From an uncultured Verrucomicrobia subdivision 3 bacterium (lineage in GTDB: Bacteria > Verrucomicrobiota > Verrucomicrobiia > Limisphaerales > UBA11358): DNA of 64,000 nt. Below, one piece after another: positions 1 through 9,380 of the stretch. Numbering within the stretch: the stretch's first letter is position 1; each line of letters begins with the position of its first letter. The translations under genes were made by a program, and so were the position numbers. The notes under the pieces were generated by a model. The model did not search any database and had not been told where the DNA came from. It saw only the letters and a program-made list of their open reading frames with translations. The stretch lies in assembly GCA_903835255.1 (NCBI GenBank), contig CAILMI010000013.1:1-64000 (forward strand), given 5' to 3'.

Positions 1-1771
1 CTGCAACCTTATTTTGAACACTCACGTTCACTGAGTTTGAGGCCTGGTTTCCCGCAAGATCCTGTCCCCGGGCCACAATTGTATGGCTGCCATTCGTTAC
101 CGTTCCGCTGTTCCATGCCAGCGTGTAGGGGGAATTCGTCACACTCCCCACGGCAACCCCGTCCACTAAAAAGCTCACCGTCGCAATCCCTGAACCGCCC
201 GTGTTGTCGCTGGCAGAAGCCGTAAGGCTGACAGTGTTGGATACAATCGCGCCGGCTGCCGGAATTGTAAGCGTGACGGCAGGAGCTGTCGTATCGGCGG
301 GCGGAAGATTTGTGCCAGAGACGTATTCATACGCGCCGACGTCCCATGCGCCATCTGCTCCGCGGATATTGCCGTCCATGTCCACATTGAACGGACTGCC
401 AAGATTCGCCCCCGCATTGATGGGAGAACTCCCCACTTTCAAACGAAGATCCCGCACCCATTGCCACGCGTAGGGGGCTGCCAGCACATTGGTTGCGCCT
501 GGGTTCGTAAACATGGTGTAGCTGCTAGTAATAATATTCGCATTGGTCGACATATAGCTGACATATGTAATTGCTCCAAACCCGGCAATGTCCACAAACA
601 GGTTATTGGCAATGACTGTTACTCCATTAGGATTGCCAGGAGCTTCCAGCAGAATTCCGCCGTAACCATGCACAAAGGTATTATTATAAATGTAAAGTGG
701 GCCCGTGCCGGTCGCTGTATTGCGCACGTTGATAAATCGCTCCGAAGACAGGTAATCGTCCCGGAACACATTTCCATAAATCCAAAAGTTGGAGGAAACG
801 GTTCCGCTGCTGCCAAAGTCCGTGAAGAAAATACCCGTCGCCGCCTCGCAATCGTGGATGGTGTTATAGCGGATAATACAGTCGTGCGAACTGAACACAT
901 AAATAAGGTTTTGATGGACGGCCTGATCGCCCGACGTGTTCTCAATCGTATGAATGTTACAATACTGTAACGTCACGTTGGCCACATGGACGTAGTAGGC
1001 AAAAGCCGTCCCGCCCGCAAATGTGCAGTGGTCAAACGTCAGGTCCGACGGATACGGAGCGGTGTCGCTTCCGGTGTAGGTTCCAATATAAAGGCACCGG
1101 CAATCATAGTTCCAAGCATACCCCGTAAGGGCATTGGTGGAGGGTCCATACACCCCGATGTTTCGGAAAAGGGTGTTATACGACCCCCAGCCATCAATGG
1201 AGATGCCCCGAGCCATCGAAATATTTTGAAAGTTACAGCGGATCCCATCTGTTACCTGGCCGTCAATAGTGACGAATCGCCCCGGACCATTGGGCGGCTG
1301 AAGGCTGCTATTGATATAGATGCCGCCGCTGTTGTTATTAATGATCACCTGCGCATCGTAGCCTGAGGACCAGCCTGCCACCGTGGCGCACTCCGCGTTA
1401 GTTGCGCGCGCCCGCTTGATACTGATGATGTTTCCCGCCGCTCCGCTGCCCTTGAGTTCCATTTGGACGGAATAGGTGCCGCCGGCGATCCAGAGCGTGT
1501 CGCCAGCGCCAAGCTGCCCCGCCCCGCTGCCCCAAAGAACCCCGCCAAAGCCGGCAAAGGCATTATTCCAATCGCTGCCGTTTCTCAACCCCGCCCCGGC
1601 AGCAGTGACGTAAAGGTTTTCGGCCTGAATAGGAAAAACTGCGACCAGCTGCATCAACAGAAAAGCAGCAAGTAATTTTCGGACAGGTCTCTGGCGAATT
1701 TCAGATTGACAACCACCCGCAATAATAATGTCTTTTCCACATGGCCACGATTGAAAATATTTTTGTTTCAT
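1..1771 (-). CDS. Secreted right-handed beta-helix protein with C-terminal Ig-like domain (3' end outside window)
   Basis: An open frame starts at the ATG at 1771 and has no stop down to base 1, giving about 590 residues. A signal peptide follows a polar lead (hydrophobic stretch KLLAAFLLMQLVAVF, cleavage near PIQA, about residue 50). The body is rich in Asn, Gly, Tyr and Ile in short repeats (for example IIRYNTIHDCEA, LYIYNNTFVHGYGG), the pattern of parallel beta-helix or pectate-lyase-like folds. The part encoded by about 1-300 looks like a bacterial Ig-like domain (TAPAVTLTIPAAG ... FLVDGVAVGSV ... GSHTIVARGQDLAGN). As the last visible gene of the polysaccharide locus, it may bind or cut the polymer; this is inferred. 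No catalytic residues could be assigned, and the C-terminus (a sorting signal?) is unseen. Confidence 0.8.
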   Translation of the reverse strand, partial: MKQKYFQSWPCGKDIIIAGGCQSEIRQRPVRKLLAAFLLMQLVAVFPIQAENLYVTAAGAGLRNGSDWNNAFAGFGGVLWGSGAGQLGAGDTLWIAGGTYSVQMELKGSGAAGNIISIKRARATNAECATVAGWSSGYDAQVIINNNSGGIYINSSLQPPNGPGRFVTIDGQVTDGIRCNFQNISMARGISIDGWGSYNTLFRNIGVYGPSTNALTGYAWNYDCRCLYIGTYTGSDTAPYPSDLTFDHCTFAGGTAFAYYVHVANVTLQYCNIHTIENTSGDQAVHQNLIYVFSSHDCIIRYNTIHDCEAATGIFFTDFGSSGTVSSNFWIYGNVFRDDYLSSERFINVRNTATGTGPLYIYNNTFVHGYGGILLEAPGNPNGVTVIANNLFVDIAGFGAITYVSYMSTNANIITSSYTMFTNPGATNVLAAPYAWQWVRDLRLKVGSSPINAGANLGSPFNVDMDGNIRGADGAWDVGAYEYVSGTNLPPADTTAPAVTLTIPAAGAIVSNTVSLTASASDNTGGSGIATVSFLVDGVAVGSVTNSPYTLAWNSGTVTNGSHTIVARGQDLAGNQASNSVNVSVQNKVA

Positions 1772-1870
1772 AGACGCGTATACAGGGGTGAACAGCACAA
1801 CTAGTACCGACATTATTGAACATTTAGCAGGCCGCAAACCTGCCTCGTTCAAGCCGTGCTGACAGATATA

Positions 1871-3493
1871 TTATCGCCTGACAAACCGGCGCGGGACGTA
1901 AGGCATGCTACGGTCCCGCAGCTCGGCCAGCACCCGGCGAGTCATTGCGCCAAACGTAGTTCGGGGAAGCTCAGGCGGGAGCTCGCCGTTATTCGGATTC
2001 CGAAGCACGACGAGATCAATACTCTTTCCGGGAACCACGACAGCCCGCAGGTCATTGGGCGGCAAGATCCGGGGCGGGTGCTGCCCGGGATTCCCGGAGC
2101 CACGAATCTCGATCATTTCACTGACTGGATTCAGCCAGGGGACTTCCACTTGCAATTCCGTAATACCCTCCGGAATACGAATGGTTGTAATCCTAGAAAA
2201 AGTATGTATCCGCATGACCTGGCCATGAACATGGGAACGATAATTATTTCTCGCAATGGAGGTCATGTCGCCCCATCGCACTGGGCCAAGGCTGTTAATG
2301 AAGCGCGTGGCGGCGGACAGAATCTCCGTTCCATCGGCAAGGTCCCAGTGATGGCCGGTAGGAATGATTGGCTGATGAAGGTAAACGGCCAGCAGAATAT
2401 TATTCTCTAAATTCGGCTCCAGACCGAACCGCGGAATCACCGGGAATCCGGCCACGATCGTCGCGGGGAGCGTTCCCAAGGAAACCGTCCAATCGGCTCC
2501 GGGGTTGCCAGTTTGAACCGACCCATGCGAGACGCAGACGGCTTCCAGTCCGGCGGCCAACATCGCCGCCATCATCGAGGCCGAACAGACTCCATGGGGG
2601 GGGGCCATGACTCTGGCCACGGCCACGCCCGATTTGCGCTCCAGCCGACCGGTCCGAAGAACCGCCTGTCGCATCAGGGCGGATTGATCTTCCAACGTCT
2701 GGTGGCCAGCCAACTCGCGATAGGTGTGATTGTTCCCGTGGATTAAAAACGAAAGGGTTTGGGGGTTGTCTCGGAAGATTCGGGCTGCCGCGCCATTCAC
2801 ATAGTAGCCGTCGAAGGGAACCGTCGCAAATGAGGCGTGGTAATGGCCAGAGCGCCCCTCCGCAGCAAGTTGGGCAAACCGGACGAAACCATAGCGTTTG
2901 CTATGCAAATTAGGGTCGTCAAACATGAAGCATGCCGACAACGGAGGCTGCTGCCACTTCTGCCACCCTGAAACCGAACGGAGCCACTCCAACAACGGCA
3001 GCAAATTCATGAAACGGCGGCTGTTCAGGTGTTCAAATACACAGTCGCTTTTTTGAACCCAAGGGAGGGGAACCCAGCAGACATCATGACGCAGGCCTCC
3101 TATAGTCGAGGTGATCCATACCGGACGTGCATCGGCGGTTGCAACCACCGCGCCGTTGAACTCCAGGGGGGCGGCTGGCCGAACACCCTCAGCCAGCACC
3201 GACCGACCTCGGAATGGCATGGGTGTGATGTTCCCAGAATTGAAGCGAACGGTTGCCGCCACGGTGCCAGAATCGCAGGTGATTACCCGGATAGACGGAC
3301 ATGCCAGCGACTTGAACGGGCTGGTGAGTTTCGTATCGGGACCTAGGATGATAAGGCCGGCGAGGCTACCAGCTTCATTCAATTGGGCACGCCGGATAAT
3401 CAGCCCACAGGAATGGGACAAGGCGGCCAGGACATTTATGCAATGATCTACACCAACTTCACCAACTAATCCGATTATGTTCAAGTCTGGCAT
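1871..3493 (-). CDS. Large divergent polysaccharide-deacetylase-like (NodB fold) protein
   Basis: About 540 aa from the ATG at 3493. The frame is open up to 3673, but that longer start would overlap the upstream gene by 107 bp and its extra residues look non-coding. The centre carries NodB-like landmarks in altered form: FMFDDPNLH near residues 190-197, HGNNHTYRE near 252-260 and APPHG near 297-301, in the order of the TFDDG, H-x3-H and RPP motifs of carbohydrate esterase family 4. The first 190 residues and the last 150 match nothing I recognise. No signal peptide is evident. It lies between the polymerase-like gene and the beta-helix gene, which suggests trimming or deacetylation of the polymer. 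Activity is uncertain because the motifs are not canonical. Confidence 0.65.
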   Translation of the reverse strand: MPDLNIIGLVGEVGVDHCINVLAALSHSCGLIIRRAQLNEAGSLAGLIILGPDTKLTSPFKSLACPSIRVITCDSGTVAATVRFNSGNITPMPFRGRSVLAEGVRPAAPLEFNGAVVATADARPVWITSTIGGLRHDVCWVPLPWVQKSDCVFEHLNSRRFMNLLPLLEWLRSVSGWQKWQQPPLSACFMFDDPNLHSKRYGFVRFAQLAAEGRSGHYHASFATVPFDGYYVNGAAARIFRDNPQTLSFLIHGNNHTYRELAGHQTLEDQSALMRQAVLRTGRLERKSGVAVARVMAPPHGVCSASMMAAMLAAGLEAVCVSHGSVQTGNPGADWTVSLGTLPATIVAGFPVIPRFGLEPNLENNILLAVYLHQPIIPTGHHWDLADGTEILSAATRFINSLGPVRWGDMTSIARNNYRSHVHGQVMRIHTFSRITTIRIPEGITELQVEVPWLNPVSEMIEIRGSGNPGQHPPRILPPNDLRAVVVPGKSIDLVVLRNPNNGELPPELPRTTFGAMTRRVLAELRDRSMPYVPRRFVRR

Positions 3494-3566
3494 GGAACGA
3501 TATAATTGATAGGTAGAATAAAGTTCAGCTCTAAAGCAGGGGACATGCAGAACTGCTGTCTCGCCG

Positions 3567-4943
3567 CTATGGCCGCCGGGATGGGGAATGGGCGGCACTC
3601 CCGACGGCAAAACTCCGGTTAAGATCGGATACCGCCAAGCCCATGGGAATAGACAAATCCCGGACCGCAGCAACCTCTTGGTCTGTTTCCATCAGGAGGG
3701 TGGCATGAAGCGACCCGATGGCAGCTAGGAACAAGTACAGGAAAATCACGGACTGATCAAAGTAGGCAACCGAGATGCAGGTGACGGCATGGGCGAACAA
3801 GCCGGCGCCCAAAGACCAAATCAAAAATCGTTGTCTAATCGGAGCTTCCGCTTGTAGCCGTAGGGACTGGCCTACGTAACGAAAACCGATCCAAAGGGCA
3901 CAGATGAATATCCCCATGAGCGGTAGCCCCCCCCAGACACCGTAAAACAAGTAATGGTTCGTGATGTCGCTATGATCCTCGCTCCAGGAGACCCCGTAGG
4001 GCATCCAATGGCGGGTGTAGTCGGTACCGGCAATCCACCATTCATCCAAGTGGTCAGTGGCTTGCCGTATCAGTTCCGCACGATGCCACCCGGTGCTGCT
4101 GCCAGTAAGATCGATCCGGTTGAGGAGGGCATAATAGGCTGGCCTCGACGAGGCGAGCGTGAGCAGGCAATAGCCGACCACGGCGGTAATCCGCAACTGC
4201 CGGGTAAGGTGCTGCCAACGCCACATTAGAAGCGCGAACACGCTGACACCCACCGTCATCAACGGACCGCTGGAATTGCTGGCAATAACCATACACAAGC
4301 AGGCCAACAGACCCATTTTGGCGGCGAGCGCGTGCTGCCGCCAGAGGCCGATCATCAGCGGCACACACAGAGCCCCTACCGTGCCGGCAAGAATGGGGTG
4401 ACCAAAGGGGCCTTGAGCACGAAACTTGCCGTCGCGCACCATGACGTCATCCGGAACCCCGCCAAAAAAAGCGAACAGGTTTCGTCCGGTAAGTTTTTCA
4501 TTGATCATTTCAAGCGCCACCGGCACCAATAGAAAAGAGGTGAGCTTGATAAGCTGAATCATATCATCAGCGTTGCGGCAAAATATGCGGATCAAAAAGT
4601 AAAACCCTAAAGTGTTATAAACCGCGCCCAAACGGAACACCAGGGCCTCCGAGAAGGGCTGGTGGAAAAGGCTTGAACACAGCAACCAAGCGCCCCAAAT
4701 CAGCAATGTCAAATCTAGCCCGTTGATCCCTCCGGGGAGTCGCTCGTTGCGGGCCAGCGAACGGATAAAACACACCAACAGCAGCAGCCGCACTACAGTG
4801 AAATGAAACGGCCCCAGATCAAGGCTCTGGGCTCCCGTCATATAGCAGGCTCCGACCAGGAGCGGCAGGGCTGCCCAGCGGCGCGGCAGCGCCAGCAACG
4901 CAACGCCATTCAGGATCAGGAAAGCCAGCGCCAGCGTGTTCAA
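3567..4943 (-). CDS. O-antigen polymerase/ligase-like polytopic membrane protein
   Basis: 458 aa, with some ten to twelve hydrophobic segments spread over most of its length. A larger hydrophilic loop near residues 295-345 (STGWHRAELIRQATDHLDEWWIAG region) fits the big periplasmic loop of Wzy/WaaL-type proteins, as does the short GHPILAGTVGA segment. In such proteins the loop positions undecaprenyl-linked glycans for polymerisation or ligation. It begins directly against the GT2-methyltransferase gene (stop to start without a gap), so the two are probably translated together. No Wzx flippase is visible in the window. Polymerase versus ligase cannot be decided from sequence alone. Confidence 0.7.
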   Translation of the reverse strand: MNTLALAFLILNGVALLALPRRWAALPLLVGACYMTGAQSLDLGPFHFTVVRLLLLVCFIRSLARNERLPGGINGLDLTLLIWGAWLLCSSLFHQPFSEALVFRLGAVYNTLGFYFLIRIFCRNADDMIQLIKLTSFLLVPVALEMINEKLTGRNLFAFFGGVPDDVMVRDGKFRAQGPFGHPILAGTVGALCVPLMIGLWRQHALAAKMGLLACLCMVIASNSSGPLMTVGVSVFALLMWRWQHLTRQLRITAVVGYCLLTLASSRPAYYALLNRIDLTGSSTGWHRAELIRQATDHLDEWWIAGTDYTRHWMPYGVSWSEDHSDITNHYLFYGVWGGLPLMGIFICALWIGFRYVGQSLRLQAEAPIRQRFLIWSLGAGLFAHAVTCISVAYFDQSVIFLYLFLAAIGSLHATLLMETDQEVAAVRDLSIPMGLAVSDLNRSFAVGSAAHSPSRRP

Positions 4944-6662
4944 TTAAACCCTTTCATAAATGAGCGACCGGCTGAATGCGTGGTCCAACTCCTTTACCAG
5001 ACGGAATGGGCGGGTGAGTAAAATGTTGGGGTAGGAATCGCTCACGGGATGAACGATCAAGAGCAATGTGCGCTGGCCCCGGTGACTGGCTTCTATTTGA
5101 TCCAAGACCCGTCCAAATACCGTTGCGGGGAACGGATTAAAGAAATAGTAAACCGCGGCTTCTACAGGATAAATAAACGTGGTGGCGTCGGCGCAGGCGA
5201 TCGCAATGCGGTCATCGCCGCCGGCGGCGCGCCACTTTTCAAGATTTTGTTCCGCCACGCGCGCGAAATCCGCGAACAACTCCACGCCCAAGATTCGAGA
5301 AAAGGGATACTCGGACGCCGCAAAGAGAACCCGACCCTTGCCGCAGCCAATGTCGCAAAAGGTCAGCCCATCTAAGGGCCCAAGCCATCGGATAGCGCTC
5401 CGGGTCTGGAGCAGGCTGACGGAAGAATAGCGGGCGGCGCTGGTGGATTCATGTGAGACGTCTACTGAAAAATTATAATGCTGATGGCGCCGTGTAACCT
5501 TGTAATAAAAATCGTATAATCGGAAAATAAGTCGACTTAGAAATGAGATCGTGGCGTGAAAGCCGACGCCGATCAGAGCCCCTCGTCTGTTCATTTTTTT
5601 ACCAGCTTCGGGCTCCTTGCCGTCAACCTCTCCGGAGTCATTTTGGCGCGCTTGCTGAAGCGGGCGGCCGCCCTTATCTGAACTCTCGCGAATCCAGGGC
5701 CACAAATCCAAGAGGCAGGCCATTTGCGTGTTCCAGCGCAGGTGGTTCGCAGAATTCCAGCGCAGGCGAACGGCGGCGACGGCGACTTCACGGAGGGCGC
5801 GCAGCAAACAAAACGACAGCAGCAGACATCGAAAAAGAAAACATTTGAGCCGCGAATGATGTTTGGCCCAAAGCTGGAGGGCGGCCCGCTGCGCTTCCAC
5901 GGCAAAACGCTCGGGCGCATTTGCGGAGCTTGCGCCTCCATAATGAACCGACTCAGCCCCAGGAAAAAACATTACTTTCCAGCCAGATTCCCAGCAGCGG
6001 CGACCCCAATCAATATCTTCGCCGAACATAAAAAATTCATCACTGAGAAGACCAAACTGCTGAACCGCCTCAAGACGAGCCATAATAAAACAGCCCACCA
6101 GGGCATCCACCGGCAGCTCCCGCGCATGATCAAACCAGAGCATCTCTTCGCCCGAAAAACGGGAGGAGGCAGGAAAAAGCAGGGATAGTCCGCTGACCAC
6201 ACAGAAGTTATTCCACAAGGTGGGAAAGGACCGACACGTGTTTTGCAGCGAGCGGTCCGGGTTGAGGATTCGCGGGCCAACCATCCCGACCTCCGGGTGA
6301 TGGTCCAGATAGTCGGCGAGGGAGTCAAGGCACCCTGGGAACACATTCACATCCGAATTGATCAGGCAGATGTAGCGACCACGGGCTTGCTCGATTGCCA
6401 GATTGTTGCCTTTGGCAAAACCCAGATTATCGCCGGTTAGAATCAAGCGGACCCAGGGAAACTTTTCCGCCACCATCTCCGGGGAGCCGTCCCGCGAGGC
6501 ATTATCGACAACCACCACCTCGCAAGTCCGGCTAATTCCCCGTTCGAGACTGTTAAGGCATTCGGCTAGATAATTGCGGGCGTTCCAACTGACGATGATC
6601 ACGGAAATTTCCAGCACCGATCTCGCGGTGACAGATGAGGCGGCAGCGGCGGCGGATGGCAT
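4944..6662 (-). CDS. GT2 glycosyltransferase fused to a SAM-dependent methyltransferase
   Basis: About 572 aa from the ATG at 6662, eight bases after the FemAB-like gene stops; an in-frame ATG at 6764 would overlap that gene. Residues 15-300 are a GT-A fold family 2 transferase: ISVIIVSWNARNYL, VVVVDNASRDGS, GDNLGFAKGNN and a SDV metal-binding site, with rhamnosyltransferase-like features (MFGEDIDWGRR). After a polar linker (about 335-356) comes a class I methyltransferase with motif I CDIGCGKGRV. An in-frame ATG at 5594 lies exactly at the junction, so the second domain might also be made separately. Likely role: add a sugar and methylate a residue of the exopolysaccharide. Confidence 0.8.
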   Translation of the reverse strand: MPSAAAAASSVTARSVLEISVIIVSWNARNYLAECLNSLERGISRTCEVVVVDNASRDGSPEMVAEKFPWVRLILTGDNLGFAKGNNLAIEQARGRYICLINSDVNVFPGCLDSLADYLDHHPEVGMVGPRILNPDRSLQNTCRSFPTLWNNFCVVSGLSLLFPASSRFSGEEMLWFDHARELPVDALVGCFIMARLEAVQQFGLLSDEFFMFGEDIDWGRRCWESGWKVMFFPGAESVHYGGASSANAPERFAVEAQRAALQLWAKHHSRLKCFLFRCLLLSFCLLRALREVAVAAVRLRWNSANHLRWNTQMACLLDLWPWIRESSDKGGRPLQQARQNDSGEVDGKEPEAGKKMNRRGALIGVGFHATISFLSRLIFRLYDFYYKVTRRHQHYNFSVDVSHESTSAARYSSVSLLQTRSAIRWLGPLDGLTFCDIGCGKGRVLFAASEYPFSRILGVELFADFARVAEQNLEKWRAAGGDDRIAIACADATTFIYPVEAAVYYFFNPFPATVFGRVLDQIEASHRGQRTLLLIVHPVSDSYPNILLTRPFRLVKELDHAFSRSLIYERV

Positions 6663-6670
6663 AGTTTTGA

Positions 6671-7762
6671 TCACGCGCTCGTCGCTGCTGGGGTTCCCTG
6701 TGGGTCGGACACGACCGGCCGGCGACGCCAACGGATGAAGGCGAAAAGCTTGGAACTGAACCAACCGCCCGGGAACGAATAGGGAATTGATTGGGCAACC
6801 TCGTTCCCTCCGAATCCGCTTTTGAATTCATAACCGCCGGAGTTGGCCTCTGGATCGATACCGCCTAAATCGTAATAGAGAGATCCTTGAGCCTTGAGCC
6901 ACAGCATCGCATGCCAATGAAGCAAGTAGGATGCAAGGAGATCCCGCGCCCGCTCGTTGGTCGCCCCGAGCAGGTATATCCCGGTGTCGCCCATGCGGGA
7001 GCAAACCAAGGCGCCGATGGCTTGACCATCCTTGCGGGCGATAAATGTTTGCATTCTAGCGGAACCGGCAAGGAGTAGCTGCATTCGGCCAAACTCGTCC
7101 ACATCGACCGTGGTTTCAAACCGCTTGCGCTGACGCATCATCTCATAGAGCCTCAAAAATTCCCGATACGCTTCGGGTCGATCACTCATTTCAACCGCTA
7201 GGCTATTCTTCTCCGCCCTCTTGAGATGGCGGCGCGTTTTTGGATTGAACCGTTCTCGGATGAGCTCAGCTGCTGATTCAAGATTGACAAGAACCGTTCG
7301 GTAACGAGGCCAGGTTACCTCAAGATGCGGGCAGGAGAGATGCCGTGCCGACTTATGCGCATGACTGCGGGTATCGCCAGAGTAAGTGTTAGGGATCACT
7401 TGGAGAGTAAGTCCGCGCTGCTGGCAGAACTCTTCGCGCAACCTCGCCAACATTTCCCCGACGATGGCAGGATTCAAGGTCTGACCTACCCGGTTAAAGA
7501 GCGGCCCCCAGCGGAGATAAGCCACACCCGCCGGCAGTAGCGGCAGTCGTACAATTCGGAGCTGAGCCGCTGCCATGACCTGTCCGTCTTGGCGGATAAC
7601 AAGATGACTGAGATTGCGGATGCCCCAGCGAACCGCCCCATAGGCCCACGTCTGGTAAATATTCGCATCCGCAAACTGCGCGAGGATTGCACTCCAAGTT
7701 TCAGCAGTCTGACCGTCCACCTGAACGTCAAGGGAAGCATTAAATATTTTTTTGCCGGTCAT
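6671..7762 (-). CDS. FemAB-like / GNAT-fold acyltransferase of the exopolysaccharide locus
   Basis: 363 aa. The sequence has the double-GNAT pattern of the FemAB family: an N-terminal half with NIYQTWAYGAVRWG and LRWGPLFNR, the basic stretch RFNPKTRRHLKRAEKN, and a C-terminal half with AIGALVCSRMGDTGIYLLGATNERARDLLASYLLHW split across two strands and the closing GGIDPEANSGGYEFKSGFGG. The last motif is typical of the FemAB-type proteins found in exopolysaccharide loci of exosortase (PEP-CTERM) systems. Classical FemAB enzymes move aminoacyl groups onto peptidoglycan; in glycan loci the acceptor is unknown. It sits between a deacetylase and the GT2-methyltransferase gene in the same orientation. 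No exosortase is present in this window. Confidence 0.78.
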   Translation of the reverse strand: MTGKKIFNASLDVQVDGQTAETWSAILAQFADANIYQTWAYGAVRWGIRNLSHLVIRQDGQVMAAAQLRIVRLPLLPAGVAYLRWGPLFNRVGQTLNPAIVGEMLARLREEFCQQRGLTLQVIPNTYSGDTRSHAHKSARHLSCPHLEVTWPRYRTVLVNLESAAELIRERFNPKTRRHLKRAEKNSLAVEMSDRPEAYREFLRLYEMMRQRKRFETTVDVDEFGRMQLLLAGSARMQTFIARKDGQAIGALVCSRMGDTGIYLLGATNERARDLLASYLLHWHAMLWLKAQGSLYYDLGGIDPEANSGGYEFKSGFGGNEVAQSIPYSFPGGWFSSKLFAFIRWRRRPVVSDPQGTPAATSA

Positions 7763-7803
7763 ACTTGATCTAATTTAATATCGCGAAATTATGTTCGCCG
7801 ATG

Positions 7804-8463
7804 TTAGCGAAGACTCTTGTAGAACTTGCGTAGGTTGATATTCCACTGCCGACGGGCGCTGGTACCTAACTGCATCAGTTGCCAGACTTCTTCGAGGCTC
7901 ATTAGACTCGTCACGGTAGTCCGGGCCTGGATCCAATTATTTTCTTTAGTGTCGCCGCCGTCGCTGGTGTAAACAAAACGATAACCGGACTCGCGCAGGC
8001 CGTTTAATACCCGCCGATCATAATCCCCGAAAGGACAGGCGGCGGAATTCACCGGAATGCCGCAGACTGCTTCAAGTGCCCGGCGGCTTTCCACCAGTTC
8101 ATGCTGAAGGTGATCCGACGAGAGCATGCGCCAGGGGACGTGAGTGATTCCGTGGCTGCCGATGCTCATGCCTTGCGCCTGTAACTCATGCACCTGGAGC
8201 CGGCTAAGAAAAGCGGGTTGATCCAACCGGTCCGAACACAAAAAAAAAGTTGCCCGCAAGCCGCGGCGCAACAGCGCAGGCAGCACAATCTCAAAGTCGG
8301 AGCAGTTGCCATCGTCCACCGTAATTCGGACGTGCGAATGGTCGCAAACAAGGTCCAGTACCGCTTCAAAATAAGTCTCTGAGAGCCAGACATTGCGTTC
8401 GCCGTCGTCTGTATTCCTTGGAACCTGGCCAACGCCGTGGAAATTAAGGATGACAAGAGACAT
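7804..8463 (-). CDS. Short NodB-type polysaccharide deacetylase
   Basis: 219 aa. Carbohydrate esterase family 4 motifs are in order: TVDDGN near residues 48-53 (canonical TFDDG, catalytic and metal-binding Asp), SHGITH near 103-108 (metal-binding His pair) and CPFGDYD near 147-153. It begins with a short strand and FHGV typical of the family. No signal peptide is seen, so it may act on lipid-linked sugars on the cytoplasmic side. It is nine bases downstream of a GT2 gene and 41 bases upstream of the FemAB-like gene. The substrate is probably an N-acetyl group of the repeat unit (inference). Confidence 0.82.
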   Translation of the reverse strand: MSLVILNFHGVGQVPRNTDDGERNVWLSETYFEAVLDLVCDHSHVRITVDDGNCSDFEIVLPALLRRGLRATFFLCSDRLDQPAFLSRLQVHELQAQGMSIGSHGITHVPWRMLSSDHLQHELVESRRALEAVCGIPVNSAACPFGDYDRRVLNGLRESGYRFVYTSDGGDTKENNWIQARTTVTSLMSLEEVWQLMQLGTSARRQWNINLRKFYKSLR

Positions 8464-8472
8464 TTAAAAATT

Positions 8473-9378
8473 TTAGGTGCCGTGCGGACATACCTTTGCA
8501 GCTGGCCGCAGAAGGCTCAACTTTGGCAGAAGCCGTTGCTTCTGCTCTGCGCGAAGAAATCTCAGCAGATCCGGGGGAACCAACCGTTCGCGCCGCTGGA
8601 ACGCCGCGCGACAATAACCAATCCACCGCGCGCTGCTGCCCACGAACGCGGGTGAATCAAATAGGCGGGCAAGGCATTTGGCGGACTCAAATAGTGGATG
8701 GTAGCCCACCGCATAATCACGAACCCCCATTTGCCAATATCGACGCAGGACGCCGCCTTCAGAAATATTGCGGGGCTTAAGATGATCGACTACCAGCTCC
8801 GTCAATAGCCGGGTTTCAAATCCCAGCATCCGGGCACGGGCGCAAGTCAATCCATCCCAACCCCCTTCGGGAATAGCCAGCAGCCCGTTCAGGGCTTCAA
8901 AGCAGAGACGGCGGAAAAATTGGACGGCCCCTGGCACATCTTGGCGATTGCGGGGCAGGCGGTCTCTAGGCGAGCCCAAGTCAATGACGACACCGCCAGC
9001 AAGTCCTAGTTGGGGAGAGGCTTCAAAAGTCTCTAGCACCTTCTTAAAATAATCGGGCTGAAAGCGGACATCTGAATCCAGAAGTCCGATATAGCTATAG
9101 CTGGCAAGGGTGAGGGCGCGAACACCCGCTTCGGTAGCCTGAACCACGGCAGCAAAACTTCGTTGCCGGCGCGGCGGCAGCGGCAGCAGGCAAATCCAAG
9201 GATGCGACAAGGCGGCCTCACGGACAATTTCATCCGTCCGGTCGGTCGAGCCATCACTCACAATCACCCATTCTGCCGGGCGCACGACCTGATTCACCAC
9301 CGAGGCAATTGTGACCGCAATGGTGGCCTCCTCATTTTTTGCCGGAGTAACCAGAACATAGGGGGAATATTCATTCAT
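8473..9378 (-). CDS. Family 2 glycosyltransferase
   Basis: 301 aa. GT-A nucleotide-sugar fold: YVLVTPAKNEEATIAVTIAS at residues 7-26, WVIVSDGSTDRT near 37-48 and LLDSDVRF near 98-105, the last supplying the metal-binding acidic residues. No membrane helices are obvious. The gene is two bases from the upstream deacetylase and nine from the downstream one, so it is clearly within one operon. It probably adds one sugar of the repeat unit on the inner face of the membrane; donor and acceptor cannot be read from the sequence. Confidence 0.85.
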   Translation of the reverse strand: MNEYSPYVLVTPAKNEEATIAVTIASVVNQVVRPAEWVIVSDGSTDRTDEIVREAALSHPWICLLPLPPRRQRSFAAVVQATEAGVRALTLASYSYIGLLDSDVRFQPDYFKKVLETFEASPQLGLAGGVVIDLGSPRDRLPRNRQDVPGAVQFFRRLCFEALNGLLAIPEGGWDGLTCARARMLGFETRLLTELVVDHLKPRNISEGGVLRRYWQMGVRDYAVGYHPLFESAKCLARLFDSPAFVGSSARWIGYCRAAFQRRERLVPPDLLRFLRAEQKQRLLPKLSLLRPAAKVCPHGT

Positions 9379-9380
9379 TG

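Noticed and set aside
461-970. 169-residue plus-strand frame at the left edge
   Set aside because: It runs antisense to the beta-helix gene, whose translation has a signal peptide and repeat structure.
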